Below are positions 19,012 to 28,416 of a DNA stretch of 64,000 bases, one piece after another. Positions within the stretch are counted from its first letter, which is position 1. Every line of letters starts with the position of its first letter. A program made the translations under genes and the position numbers. The stretch is from assembly GCA_016192075.1 (NCBI GenBank), contig JACPUU010000001.1:186001-250000 (forward strand), read 5' to 3'. The notes under the pieces were generated by a model. It searched no databases, had not been told where the DNA came from, and was given only the letters and a program-made list of their open reading frames with translations. This stretch comes from Bacteroidota bacterium. Lineage in GTDB: Bacteria; Bacteroidota; Bacteroidia; Flavobacteriales_D; Crocinitomicaceae.

Positions 19012-19704
19012 ATGAAAAACAAAACAGACCAATTGTTGAAAGACTTGCAGGGAAAGGATCTGAACGGTATTTTGAATGCCCTTACTCAAACCGGTGAACC
19101 GGTTGTTTTTTCAACTTCTTTTGGTAAAGAAGACCAGGTTATTACGCATGCCATTTCAGCTTCAAATGCGCAAATCGGCATTTTTACCCTGGACACTGGC
19201 CGGCTTTTTGAAGAAACGTACGAAGTGTTTAACCGCACCGTTCTTAAATACAAGCTCCGTATTGAAACCTATTATCCGGACACGGCTGCGGTTCAGAAAC
19301 TGGTTACTGAAAAAGGTCCCTATTCATTCTATGACTCTGTTGAAAACAGAAAAGAATGCTGTTACGTGCGTAAAATAGAATCGTTGAAGCGGGCGTTGAA
19401 AGGACAGTCAATCTGGATTACCGGCTTGCGCAAAGAACAGTCAGAAAATCGGGCAGACATGCAAATGGTGGAGTGGGATGAGAGTAATCAGATTATTAAA
19501 GTGCATCCCATTTTTTACTGGACAGAAAAAGAAGTAGATGCTTATGTAGATACACACACCATTCCGGTAAATGCATTGCACAAAAAAGGATTCCCAAGCA
19601 TTGGCTGTTCACCCTGTACACGGGCCATTCAACCGGGAGAAGATTTCAGGGCCGGACGCTGGTGGTGGGAATCATCCAAAAAAGAATGTGGGTTACATAC
19701 TTAG
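19012..19704 (+). CDS. cysH: Phosphoadenylyl/adenylyl-sulfate reductase, Fe-S type
   Basis: 230 residues from the ATG at 19012 (ATG 18997 is possible; the GTG at 18985 lies in the promoter). The enzyme reduces activated sulfate to sulfite with thioredoxin. PP-loop-like SFGKEDQVI, the pair ECCYVRKIESLKRAL and the second pair GCSPCTRAI are present, followed by RWWWESSKKECGLH with the redox cysteine. The CC...CxxC set is diagnostic of the [4Fe-4S] form, which normally uses APS rather than PAPS. This agrees with the absence of an APS kinase domain on the neighbouring CysN. Confidence 0.93.
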   Translation: MKNKTDQLLKDLQGKDLNGILNALTQTGEPVVFSTSFGKEDQVITHAISASNAQIGIFTLDTGRLFEETYEVFNRTVLKYKLRIETYYPDTAAVQKLVTEKGPYSFYDSVENRKECCYVRKIESLKRALKGQSIWITGLRKEQSENRADMQMVEWDESNQIIKVHPIFYWTEKEVDAYVDTHTIPVNALHKKGFPSIGCSPCTRAIQPGEDFRAGRWWWESSKKECGLHT

Positions 19705-19780
19705 GATATAGGATTTAGGATATAGTAGTTTGAGAGAATTAATTGCACTAAATCCTAACTTCTAAAAGCTATATCCTTAA
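19701..19780. repeat. Short inverted-repeat element between cysH and cysD
   Basis: The left arm 19701-19725 carries GGATATAG twice and GATTTAG once; the right arm holds CTAAATCCTAA (19748-19758) and CTATATCC (19769-19776). The arms are roughly complementary and fill almost the whole 87-bp spacer. The words GGATTTAG and CCTAACT are shared with the larger element in the next spacer. Confidence 0.6.
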
Positions 19781-19791
19781 AAAAGAAAAGA

Positions 19792-20682
19792 ATGAACTAC
19801 TTAAACAAACTAGAAGACGAGGCCGTTTACATTATTCGTGAAGTGGCGGCACAATTTGAAAAACCGGTTCTCCTGTTCTCAGGCGGCAAAGATTCCATTA
19901 CGCTGGTACACCTGGCTATTAAAGCATTTTACCCGGCACCGGTTCCGTTTCCGCTGCTGCATATTGACACGGGGCACAATTTTCCTGAAACCATTGAATA
20001 CCGTGACTGGCTGGTAAAAGAATTCAACCTGAATTTAATTGTACGTTATGTGCAGGATTCGATTGATGCCAAAAAAGTAAAAGAAGAAACAGGACGTTAC
20101 GCCAGTCGTAATAACCTGCAGACAGTAACCTTGCTGGATGCTATTGACGAATACAAATTTGATGCCTGCATTGGCGGTGCCCGTCGGGATGAAGAAAAAG
20201 CAAGAGCAAAAGAACGCGTATTTTCAGTGCGTGATGATTTTGGGCAATGGAATGCGCGCAATCAGCGCCCTGAATTGTTTGATATCCTTAACGGACGCAT
20301 TCACAAAGGTGAAAATGTGCGTGCATTTCCAATTTCTAACTGGACCGAACTGGATGTGTGGAACTATATTAAAGAAGAAAAAATAGCATTGCCATCGGTT
20401 TATTTTGCACACAAACGCCGCGTTTTTTTGCGTGATGGTTTGATCTGGTCTGACTCACCTTACATTAACCGTGATGCTGACGAAGAAGTGTTTGAAATGA
20501 TTGTTCGTTTCAGAACGGTGGGTGATATGACCTGTACCGCAGCCGTTGACTCGAAAGCATTTGAACTGGATGATGTGATTGGAGAAATTAAAGCAGCTGA
20601 GATTTCTGAACGCGGCGCGCGCATTGATGATAAACGGTCAGAAGCGGCAATGGAAAAACGGAAATCAGTCGGGTATTTTTAA
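19792..20682 (+). CDS. cysD: Sulfate adenylyltransferase, subunit 2
   Basis: 296 residues, the usual length. CysD carries the ATP pyrophosphatase active site (PP-loop FSGGKDS, about residues 25-31) and, with the GTPase CysN, makes adenylyl sulfate from ATP and sulfate. The family landmarks HIDTGHNFPETIEYRD, GGARRDEEKARAKERVFS and the C-terminal RSEAAMEKRKSVGYF are intact. It lies in the order cysH-cysD-cysN; both flanking spacers contain inverted repeats rather than the tight spacing usual in such operons. Confidence 0.96.
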   Translation: MNYLNKLEDEAVYIIREVAAQFEKPVLLFSGGKDSITLVHLAIKAFYPAPVPFPLLHIDTGHNFPETIEYRDWLVKEFNLNLIVRYVQDSIDAKKVKEETGRYASRNNLQTVTLLDAIDEYKFDACIGGARRDEEKARAKERVFSVRDDFGQWNARNQRPELFDILNGRIHKGENVRAFPISNWTELDVWNYIKEEKIALPSVYFAHKRRVFLRDGLIWSDSPYINRDADEEVFEMIVRFRTVGDMTCTAAVDSKAFELDDVIGEIKAAEISERGARIDDKRSEAAMEKRKSVGYF

Positions 20683-20697
20683 AGAGGATTTAGCTCT

Positions 20698-20859
20698 CAG
20701 GAGTTAGGATTTAGTAGTGTTTTTTAATGAAGTGACAAAAATACCCAAGCCATAGTTTTTTAGTGCAGAAATAAAGGAGACATTCAAAAAAGGGATTAAT
20801 TAATAAATAGAAATCAAGAGTTGAAGGCGAAAATAGTTGTTACTAACTCCTAACTCCTG
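20698..20859. repeat. MITE-like inverted repeat between cysD and cysN
   Basis: Left arm 20698-20716 starts CAGGAGTTAGGA; right arm 20841-20859 is its reverse complement with one mismatch in 19 bp. The 124 bp between them have no coding potential. The element occupies most of the 191-bp spacer, so it may be a small non-autonomous mobile element or an RNA hairpin that lowers or decouples cysN expression. Confidence 0.65.
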
Positions 20860-20873
20860 AAAAAAGAAAAACT

Positions 20874-22139
20874 ATGAACATAATAAGACTCTCAACCGCA
20901 GGCAGTGTAGACGATGGAAAAAGTACACTCATTGGCAGGCTTTTGTATGACACCCATTCATTGTCGAAAGACCGCCTGGAGAATATCCGGGCCATCTCGG
21001 CACAGCGCGGGTTAAGTGAAATGGATTTGTCTTTAATCACAGATGGTTTAACGGCAGAACGTGAACAGGGTATCACCATTGATGTGGCACATATTTATTT
21101 TGCTACAGAAAAACGCAAATACATTATTGCCGATACACCGGGGCATGTGGAGTATACCCGCAACATGATTACCGGATCATCCAACTCACAGGTATTTGTC
21201 ATTCTGATTGATGCCCGCCAGGGAATTATTGAACAAACCAAAAGACACTTGTTTATTGCATCATTGATGGAGATTAATGAAATCATCATTGTTGTCAATA
21301 AAATTGACCTGGTGAATTTTGATCAAAAAATCTATGATTCCATCCTCGCTGAAATTGAGAAACTGAAATCGAATTTTAACCTGTCTGATAAAAAACTGAC
21401 CTTCATTCCAATCTCAGCCAAATTGGGTGATAATGTTGTGAATAAATCGGCGAACACACCCTGGTATTCAGGTCCAACCCTGCTGGAGTATCTTGAATCA
21501 GTAGAAATTTCAGCGGAAGAAAATATGCCTGTGCGTTTCAACGTTCAGTATGTGATCAGGCCACAGTCTGATGAATTTCACGATTACCGCGGCTATGCCG
21601 GAAAATTGAAAAGCGGTTCGCTTGCTGTAGGTGATGAAGTGATGGTACTCGCCAGTGGTCAGTCAGCAAAAATCAAACGCATTCATAAGTATAAAACGGA
21701 TTTGCTGAAAGCCGGTGCCGGAGAATCAATCACGCTGGAACTGGAAAAAGACATTGATATTTCACGCGGAGATAATTTAACCACGGTTGCTGAGAAATTT
21801 GACACTGGCCTGGCCGGCGGGCAGGGATTCAAAAACATCCAGTCCAAACTCTGCTGGCTGGATAAAGAGGAACTGGTGGTCAACAAAAAATACTTGCTGC
21901 AATATGGCGCTACAGTTGTTCCGGTAAAAATAAGTGCCGTAGAAAGTCAGCTTGATTTTTCAACCCTGCAGTTTGAACCAAATCCAGGTAAAGTTGGTGC
22001 CAATTCCATTAACCAGGTTGAACTGAAAGCCGCATCACCGTTATTTTTGGATACGTACACTGATAATACGCAAAACGGTTATTTTATCTTAATTGATGAG
22101 GGCACTAACGGAACTGTAGCCGTTGGGTTCAAAAACTGA
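20874..22139 (+). CDS. cysN: Sulfate adenylyltransferase, subunit 1 (GTPase)
   Basis: 421 residues, an EF-Tu-like GTPase. G1 AGSVDDGKSTLIGRLLYD (residues about 8-25), G3 DTPGHVEY and G4 NKIDL are intact, followed by two beta-barrel domains. GTP hydrolysis by CysN drives formation of adenylyl sulfate by CysD. The protein stops after the EF-Tu-like part and has no fused CysC kinase, consistent with an APS-reducing CysH. It ends 6 bp before the convergent DUF5686 gene, with no hairpin between them. Confidence 0.95.
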   Translation: MNIIRLSTAGSVDDGKSTLIGRLLYDTHSLSKDRLENIRAISAQRGLSEMDLSLITDGLTAEREQGITIDVAHIYFATEKRKYIIADTPGHVEYTRNMITGSSNSQVFVILIDARQGIIEQTKRHLFIASLMEINEIIIVVNKIDLVNFDQKIYDSILAEIEKLKSNFNLSDKKLTFIPISAKLGDNVVNKSANTPWYSGPTLLEYLESVEISAEENMPVRFNVQYVIRPQSDEFHDYRGYAGKLKSGSLAVGDEVMVLASGQSAKIKRIHKYKTDLLKAGAGESITLELEKDIDISRGDNLTTVAEKFDTGLAGGQGFKNIQSKLCWLDKEELVVNKKYLLQYGATVVPVKISAVESQLDFSTLQFEPNPGKVGANSINQVELKAASPLFLDTYTDNTQNGYFILIDEGTNGTVAVGFKN

Positions 22140-22145
22140 TTCCGG

Positions 22146-24674
22146 TTAATACGACCATTTATTGGTAAACGTATTCAGGTAGTCAAAACCTATTTTGAGT
22201 TTGAAATAGGAATTGTTTAAATCATCAAATTGACCGGAATAATAGAACCCGTATTTGAGGTACTGATTAAAAAGTTTGAATTTTCGTTCAACACCAACAA
22301 AAAACTCAGTATGTATGAGGTTGAATTCGTCTATGTAAAGCAGGCTGACACCGGCAATGGTTTCAAATTTGGTTTTGTTCAGTATTGGAATTTTGTTGAT
22401 CAGAACCCCGTTAAAATGATGCAGGTAAAAAGCCTGAACGTAAGCGCCGGTGGTGCTGTAGGTAGTATCCAGCAATTGATGCGTGTTCAGCGGGTTTGAA
22501 AAAAGCCCCATGTCAGATTGTTTGACATATTTATACTCAATCACGCGTACGTCTTTGGTATTGAGAAAAGAGCCGCCGATTACTTTCCATTTGGACACCC
22601 CAAAATTACCAAAACTGATTTCGTCTGAAACTTTAAATTCAATGACATTGAAACTCACTTCGCTGTCAAACAGTGCCGGAATGCCTTGCTTAAAGGTCAT
22701 TTCCAGTTCCGGGTATTCGGTACCAATAATCAGTTTTTCATTTTTTTTGATGATGTACTGCTGTTTAAACCGGTACTGAAATTTCAGTTCCAGCAGGGCT
22801 ACTTTATACTCCTGAAACTGGATAGGTTCATTTATAAAGTTGATTACTGTATCAATTGACTGTATGTAATCGACAATCGGCCCCATGTCTGCGCCATTAA
22901 CAGATTGCCGGTCTGAATAACTGAACTTGATTCGTCCGTAAAGACCGTTAACCAGTTCACGCCGGTGTGCAATGCTTACATACCGGTTGCGTACAGAATT
23001 GGTTCCGCTTAGCAGCCAGTTTACCATGCTGAGCTGGTTGGTGAGTAATTGATACACATCGCCGCCCTCAAGTTCAATGCTGCCAAATTTGAGTGGCAGA
23101 AAAGTATAATCCAGTTCCAGGCTTGGTTTTAAGTCCAGCTTGTGAATGCCAAAATTGATGGCCGGCTTTACTTTAATTTTCTGGCTGTTTTCAAACTTTT
23201 TGGAATACGAACCAGAAAAACCGTAACGGAAACCACCTACGCCCAAAAGCTCAAGGTTACTGAACAACGGAGAGATATAAATTTCCTGCTGCTTGAAACG
23301 GTTTCTGAGTCCAACGCCGTTAAGTGTAACATCAAAAAAAGTAATCCGGTTAAAGTCGGCATCCAGGCTGTCCAGGTAATACTCACTTTGTTTAATGGAA
23401 TCAATCCGGTTTTGTTCTGCAATAAAATCCAGTTCCTCCTGCTTCAGTAACAATGGCCGGTTTTGGGCCCAAAAGGCAGAATCTTTTGAAAAAGCATCGT
23501 CGGTATAATGTGATGCTTCATTCTTAAAATCATTAATGGTTGTTGTTTGGTTGAACTGATAGCTGGAATGATTTACCCGGGTGTTGGCCGTTATGATATA
23601 GCCCTCTTCACGTATGGAATAAATAAATTCACGCCGCACCGGAACCCAAAAGCCATCAATCTGCTCATAATCGTGAATCACTGTAAATTCTTTAAAAAAT
23701 ACCATGGTGCCAGGATTTACAGACAGGTTAAACGACTTTATCACCCACAAACTGTCAATGATATAGAGAGACCCTTCCAGCAAAGCAGCTCCACTGAAAC
23801 GCGGTGTCACCTGTATTTCATAAATTTTCTGTTCACTTTCTGTGAAAACATTCGTCAGTTTGAATTTGTAATTGGTAAAGGCCTGTAAACCGATGGGAGA
23901 GGTAATCGGATATTCTGAAATTTTTGGCAGGTTCAGCATGTTCTGATACAGGTTGAAATCACCGTCTTGTATTTTTTCAAAAAAGAGGTACGGGTCAACT
24001 TCAATGTTCTGCACGGGAACAATGATATCATCCATAAAATAATCCACAACGCTGGATGTTGAACTTGCTTCTTTATCTGAATAATCATGATGTGCCAGAA
24101 TTGTCTCATGATAGGTATCTGTGGCTATAAACGTAGATTTTGACAGGGATTCAATAAGACTCATCTTGACAGGGCCTTTTTCAAGTGAATCTTCATCATC
24201 GGGCCTTATTTTTTCTTTCTGCAGGCTTGTTTTCAGATAGGTGTTGCAGGTGTAGTTATCAAACTGCAGCGCAAAATTTTTGCGGTTGTCCTGCACATGG
24301 CGAATAATACCGTTGGCCACATTTTCTTTTTTTGTAACAACTTCTACAGAACCCAATTCGTGTACATTTTCAACCAGCACAATATTCAATTCGGTGATTT
24401 TGCCGGTGACTAAAACTTCAGCCAGGGTATCTTTCATCCCCAGCATTTTAAAATGAATCAGGTAGGTACCGGCATCTTTGAGTTCCAGAAAATAACCACC
24501 GTTGTAATCGGTGATCATACCGTAGGTGGTGTTTTCCACATACACACGTACACCAGGTATTGCCTGGCCCTGCGTGTCGGTTACGGTTCCCTTAAGGATT
24601 CGTTGGGCAAACAGGTTTTGTCCGCAGAGAGTCAGAAGTAATATGCCAAGGGCTGCAACCAGCTTTTTTTTCAT
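22146..24674 (-). CDS. DUF5686 outer-membrane protein with carboxypeptidase-like regulatory domain
   Basis: 842 residues. The signal peptide ends near QNLFAQ. Residues about 27-105 form a carboxypeptidase D regulatory-like beta-sandwich (LKGTVTDTQGQAIPGVRVYV). The remainder matches the layout of DUF5686 proteins: a soluble middle part (about 115-460) and a C-terminal beta-barrel rich in alternating aromatic residues, ending FDYLNTFTNKWSY. These proteins are common in the Bacteroidetes outer membrane; the function is unknown. It lies downstream of the TonB receptor on the same strand with a 98-bp gap, so cotranscription is possible. Confidence 0.85.
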   Translation of the reverse strand: MKKKLVAALGILLLTLCGQNLFAQRILKGTVTDTQGQAIPGVRVYVENTTYGMITDYNGGYFLELKDAGTYLIHFKMLGMKDTLAEVLVTGKITELNIVLVENVHELGSVEVVTKKENVANGIIRHVQDNRKNFALQFDNYTCNTYLKTSLQKEKIRPDDEDSLEKGPVKMSLIESLSKSTFIATDTYHETILAHHDYSDKEASSTSSVVDYFMDDIIVPVQNIEVDPYLFFEKIQDGDFNLYQNMLNLPKISEYPITSPIGLQAFTNYKFKLTNVFTESEQKIYEIQVTPRFSGAALLEGSLYIIDSLWVIKSFNLSVNPGTMVFFKEFTVIHDYEQIDGFWVPVRREFIYSIREEGYIITANTRVNHSSYQFNQTTTINDFKNEASHYTDDAFSKDSAFWAQNRPLLLKQEELDFIAEQNRIDSIKQSEYYLDSLDADFNRITFFDVTLNGVGLRNRFKQQEIYISPLFSNLELLGVGGFRYGFSGSYSKKFENSQKIKVKPAINFGIHKLDLKPSLELDYTFLPLKFGSIELEGGDVYQLLTNQLSMVNWLLSGTNSVRNRYVSIAHRRELVNGLYGRIKFSYSDRQSVNGADMGPIVDYIQSIDTVINFINEPIQFQEYKVALLELKFQYRFKQQYIIKKNEKLIIGTEYPELEMTFKQGIPALFDSEVSFNVIEFKVSDEISFGNFGVSKWKVIGGSFLNTKDVRVIEYKYVKQSDMGLFSNPLNTHQLLDTTYSTTGAYVQAFYLHHFNGVLINKIPILNKTKFETIAGVSLLYIDEFNLIHTEFFVGVERKFKLFNQYLKYGFYYSGQFDDLNNSYFKLKIGFDYLNTFTNKWSY

Positions 24675-24772
24675 ACCGCGTAATGCGAATTTGGGGTCCG
24701 GTTATGCATCAAAAAAATAGCCATAACGGATATCAGACGTTTGGTGCTGCAGATTTGTTACAAACTAAAGAA

Positions 24773-26977
24773 TTACAATTTAATTTTTACTCCGCCATTG
24801 AAAAAACGGCCGTCGAGCGGCGCCCAGATTTCGGTTTGCTGCGGGGTGTTATTAGGGGCTGAAATCAAGTTTTGATAACGTGTCTGGCGCACATCGGTAT
24901 AATTTTCAGCATTGAAAAACAGTACGAAATTACCCAGCGTTCGTTCAATTACCAGGCCTGATGTAAAAAGGGCGGGTGTAGAAAGACCGGTAGATAACCA
25001 CTGCTTGGATTTGTATTCATAATCCAGCCCAATGCGCCATTTATTTTCAGATACAAAAAGAAAATCACCTTTGATACTGTGTTGTGGGGTAAGTGTCAGC
25101 CAGGCGTTGTATGCATCTGTTTCCAGAAATGCTTCGTTGAAGGTATACCCCAAAAACCAGGTAATTTTCCAGAATGTAAATTTCAATTGTGTTTCAAAAC
25201 CGCGGCTGTGAACGCGTTTTCCAAAGTTTTGATAGGCCAGTTCACCGGTGCCGTTTTGCACCAGGAAAATGGGGTTGTCAATCACATTGTAAAAAAACAT
25301 TTGGTTAACGGAAAGCAATAAATTTTCCGTTCCAAAATTGGTGGTGTATTTGATGTCAAAATTCCCCCCCATGGATTGCTCGGCTTTGGTAGCTGCAAAA
25401 TCAATGGGCCTGATATTTTTGTAGGCAATGGGTTCAGCCTCTTCATTAAAAATGGTGGGCATGCGGTAGCCCATGCCGCCGCCAAGTCTGAGCGCCAGTC
25501 CTTTTGTTACTTTAAACAGCGAGCTGATGCGGGGCAGCAGAAAAAATTGTCCGCCGGAGGTATTTTGTTTGGAACCCGCCAACACGTAATCAGCACGTAA
25601 ACCGCTTTCAAGTGAAATTTTTTCGGTGATGTCAAAAACATGATTGGCAAATCCGCCCAGGGTTTGATACCATTGGCTACGCGCTGTATCAGTGGTGAAA
25701 GGGCTTTCTGTAAATTGGTCTGTCACAAAATTAGCTCCGGTCACCAGCGTGTGCTTTTTTGATTTGAACATATAGTTCAGTTCTGAGAATGTGTTTAATT
25801 GCTCTCCTTTAAAACGCGTATTTTCAGCCAGGTTTTCCTGGATAGAAATATAACGGCTGAATAAACTGATACTGTTCCGCAGTGTCAGTTTTGATTTTTC
25901 AGTAAAGCTGAACGACGTTTTGAATTGAGAAGAATAACGCTGACTTTCCTGTTCATCCAGGTAAAAATCAACGTATGAAACCGGCTCGTGGTTGATGCGG
26001 TTCATATCACCGCCCACGCGGGTATCTTTTGAAATATTGACACCAAAATAAAATTCAAGTTTCTTAGAGGGGGTATAAAAAAGTCGTGGATTAAAGTTGA
26101 ATTTAGTTACCTGGGCCAAATCAGAAAAGCCATCTCCATCAGGGTCATAGGCCAGGTGAGCATGAAACGATGCCAGGTTGGTAAACCCAAATTTTCCAGG
26201 GTTGCGTGAAACGTACGCGTTAAAATCACGGGCGCCAATAGTTGAGTAATTTATGTGCAGCAGCGTTTCTTCGGTTGCAGGGGTTTTGGAGATGAGGTTT
26301 ACAATACCGGCAATGGCGCCGCCGCCGTAGAGCGTAGAGGCAGGCCCTTTAACAAATTCTACTTGTTTCAGATCCAGCGGCGGAATCTGCATAATATCAA
26401 GACTTCCTGAAAAACCACCGTACATTGGAAAACCGTCTTTCAGGAGTTGGGTATAACGTCCGTTTAATCCCTGTACCCGAATCACCGAACCATTTGAACC
26501 GGCTGAGGTAGTCTGAACCTGGATACCGGTTGTATGCGTTAACAGGTGACTCACTTTGCCGGGTTCCATGGAGGCGGCTTCGTCAATTTCGTCGGTTAAT
26601 ACTTCGGTGCGGGTGGGTGAGTCAGAAATGGATTTATTGCTGCGCGTTCCTTCTACAATAATTTCATCCAGTTCAGTATTTGCTGTTAGTTCAATAAGGC
26701 GCGGTTCCTGCTGCCGGGTAGGGAATAACATAACCAGTTGCAAATCATCGTAACCAATGGATTGTATGGTAATGCGGTGTTCACCCATTGGAATGGCTTT
26801 TATAACGGCAATTCCGCCTGCATCAGCAATAGCACCAATTTTGAGACTGTCAATAGAAATGCGGGCACCAGGTATGGGCTCACCGGTAGCGTGATCTACA
26901 ATTTTAAACGAAAAGGTTTGTTGTGCAAAATGGGTAGTAGAAATGCAAATCAGTAAAAATAAAACCAGGTATCTCAT
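24773..26977 (-). CDS. TonB-dependent receptor with carboxypeptidase-like regulatory domain
   Basis: 734 residues. Signal peptide (to THFAQ), regulatory beta-sandwich at about 20-100 (FKIVDHATGEPIPGARISID), plug domain at about 110-225 (DSPTRTEVLTDEIDEAASM, then VEFVKGPASTLYGGGAIAG), and a 22-strand-type barrel to the end (FFNGGVKIKL). It takes up a ligand, typically a siderophore, vitamin or metal complex, using energy from TonB-ExbBD. The substrate is not evident. Plug wording (VIRVQGLNGRYTQLLKDGFPM) resembles metal-chelate receptors more than SusC-type sugar receptors, and no SusD partner is adjacent. Confidence 0.92.
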   Translation of the reverse strand: MRYLVLFLLICISTTHFAQQTFSFKIVDHATGEPIPGARISIDSLKIGAIADAGGIAVIKAIPMGEHRITIQSIGYDDLQLVMLFPTRQQEPRLIELTANTELDEIIVEGTRSNKSISDSPTRTEVLTDEIDEAASMEPGKVSHLLTHTTGIQVQTTSAGSNGSVIRVQGLNGRYTQLLKDGFPMYGGFSGSLDIMQIPPLDLKQVEFVKGPASTLYGGGAIAGIVNLISKTPATEETLLHINYSTIGARDFNAYVSRNPGKFGFTNLASFHAHLAYDPDGDGFSDLAQVTKFNFNPRLFYTPSKKLEFYFGVNISKDTRVGGDMNRINHEPVSYVDFYLDEQESQRYSSQFKTSFSFTEKSKLTLRNSISLFSRYISIQENLAENTRFKGEQLNTFSELNYMFKSKKHTLVTGANFVTDQFTESPFTTDTARSQWYQTLGGFANHVFDITEKISLESGLRADYVLAGSKQNTSGGQFFLLPRISSLFKVTKGLALRLGGGMGYRMPTIFNEEAEPIAYKNIRPIDFAATKAEQSMGGNFDIKYTTNFGTENLLLSVNQMFFYNVIDNPIFLVQNGTGELAYQNFGKRVHSRGFETQLKFTFWKITWFLGYTFNEAFLETDAYNAWLTLTPQHSIKGDFLFVSENKWRIGLDYEYKSKQWLSTGLSTPALFTSGLVIERTLGNFVLFFNAENYTDVRQTRYQNLISAPNNTPQQTEIWAPLDGRFFNGGVKIKL

Positions 26978-26994
26978 GAGTTATATCTATACCT

Positions 26995-27002
26995 CAAAGA
27001 TA
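26995..27002 (-). promoter_or_regulatory. -7 promoter box of the TonB receptor gene
   Basis: TATCTTTG read leftward at 27002-26995, 18 bp upstream of the ATG. No -33 element at the usual distance. Confidence 0.45.
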
Positions 27003-27043
27003 CCTGAAAATTCAAAAGTTTAAACGAAACACCGGTTCAGTTG

Positions 27044-28222
27044 TTATTCCAGCTTCAGTTCAATTTCTTTTTCGTCCTTTCCGCGCTGAATTTTCAGGGA
27101 AACCTTATCTCCCGGGTTAAACATTACCAGCATGCCCTGAAATTCGGCCACAGAGGTAATTGATTTGCCGTTGAGCGCCAGAATCACGTCGTTGGTCTGC
27201 AGGTCTGCATTGGCGGCGTTGCTTTTTTCTGAAATAGTGGTAACTACAATTCCACGGTCTATTCCAAGTGCATTTTTTTTGGCTATTTCTGAATTGTTGT
27301 TTACCAGGCCGGCACCTAGCTGGACACGGTTCACAGCACCGTACTGAATCAGATCAAGGGCAACTTTTTTCACAATATTGGATGGAATGGCAAATGAATA
27401 GCCGGTGTAAAAACCGTTGCCCGATGCAATGGCAGTATTGATACCAACCAGTTCACCTTTGGTATTGACAAGTGCTCCGCCGCTGTTTCCTGAATTTACA
27501 GCAGCATCGGTTTGAATGAATGATTCAATGGGAAAGACATTTTCTTCAGGGTTGTATTTAGATGCCAGCAAATCAATGTTGCGGTTTTTTGCACTGACTA
27601 TTCCGGCAGTAACGGTTGATTGCAGGTTCATGGGATTGCCAACAGCCAGTACCCATTCTCCCAGTCTGAGTTTATCTGAGTCTCCGAATTCAGAAAAAGG
27701 CAGGTTTTTTCCCACAATTTTTACTACGGCCAGGTCGGTTGAAGGGTCTGTGCCAATCAGCTTTCCTTCGTATTTGACATTGTCAAGCACTACGCTGATT
27801 TCTTTGGCATCCTGCACCACGTGGTTATTCGTTACAATGTAACCATCGGCTGAAATAACAACTCCCGAACCGGAAGAATTTCCATGGCGTTCTCTGATTT
27901 TATAAGCGTTTTCACCGTAAAAGAAATGCATGAACGGGTCATAATAAACCTCTTCCCGCACAAAATGCGTTTGAATGTGTACAACAGTTTGTACTGTTTT
28001 TTCAGAAGCAAAAGTTAAATCAGGCAAACCCGTTTGAGGTGCCGGTGCCGGCTTTTCGGTCGTAAAATTCGAAAAAGGATTGAACCCAAACTGCGCGTCA
28101 GCAGTTGTCAGATCAGCTGTTGAAAAAGATTGCTCTGCACCCGAAGCGGCCGCTTTAAAACCAATGTACCCACCGGCAGTTGCTGCCAGAAAAATGAATA
28201 AAATAAGAATGAACCTGCTCAT
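27044..28222 (-). CDS. HtrA/DegP-type periplasmic serine protease
   Basis: 392 residues. An uncleaved or signal-anchor N-terminus (about 4-24) is followed by a trypsin-like domain with the catalytic triad His134 (TNNHVV), Asp163 (DPSTDLAVVK) and Ser247 (GNSGGALV), and one PDZ domain at about 295-390 (RGIVVTTISEKSNAANADL, then NDVILALNGKSI). Such S1C proteases degrade or refold damaged envelope proteins. A single PDZ makes it closer to DegS/HhoB types than to two-PDZ DegP. Its promoter faces the foreign SIR2-like island. Confidence 0.93.
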   Translation of the reverse strand: MSRFILILFIFLAATAGGYIGFKAAASGAEQSFSTADLTTADAQFGFNPFSNFTTEKPAPAPQTGLPDLTFASEKTVQTVVHIQTHFVREEVYYDPFMHFFYGENAYKIRERHGNSSGSGVVISADGYIVTNNHVVQDAKEISVVLDNVKYEGKLIGTDPSTDLAVVKIVGKNLPFSEFGDSDKLRLGEWVLAVGNPMNLQSTVTAGIVSAKNRNIDLLASKYNPEENVFPIESFIQTDAAVNSGNSGGALVNTKGELVGINTAIASGNGFYTGYSFAIPSNIVKKVALDLIQYGAVNRVQLGAGLVNNNSEIAKKNALGIDRGIVVTTISEKSNAANADLQTNDVILALNGKSITSVAEFQGMLVMFNPGDKVSLKIQRGKDEKEIELKLE

Positions 28223-28251
28223 AAATCACGTTTGAAATTTGAACCATAACG

Positions 28252-28259
28252 CAAATTTA
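28252..28259 (-). promoter_or_regulatory. -7 promoter box of the htrA-like gene
   Basis: TAAATTTG read leftward at 28259-28252, 30 bp upstream of the ATG at 28222. Confidence 0.5.
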
Positions 28260-28416
28260 CAGCAGAATTTTTTCCATGAATTTTAAAAAATGTTAAGCAG
28301 GTGAATCTTACAAGGGTTTAACAAATTCAGGTTTTAAGACGTTAGGAAGAAATTCGAGATTGTGTCGTAGTTAGTATTTGACAATGAATATATTTAAACC
28401 TTTTTTATTGATAGGC

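Noticed and set aside
28378-28416. TTG 28378 or ATG 28384 as start of the SIR2-like gene
   Set aside because: The first conserved strand (KLVIILGNGF) fits directly after ATG 28417; the extra residues are a hydrophobic stretch not expected before the nucleotide-binding loop. ATG 28384 cannot be fully excluded.
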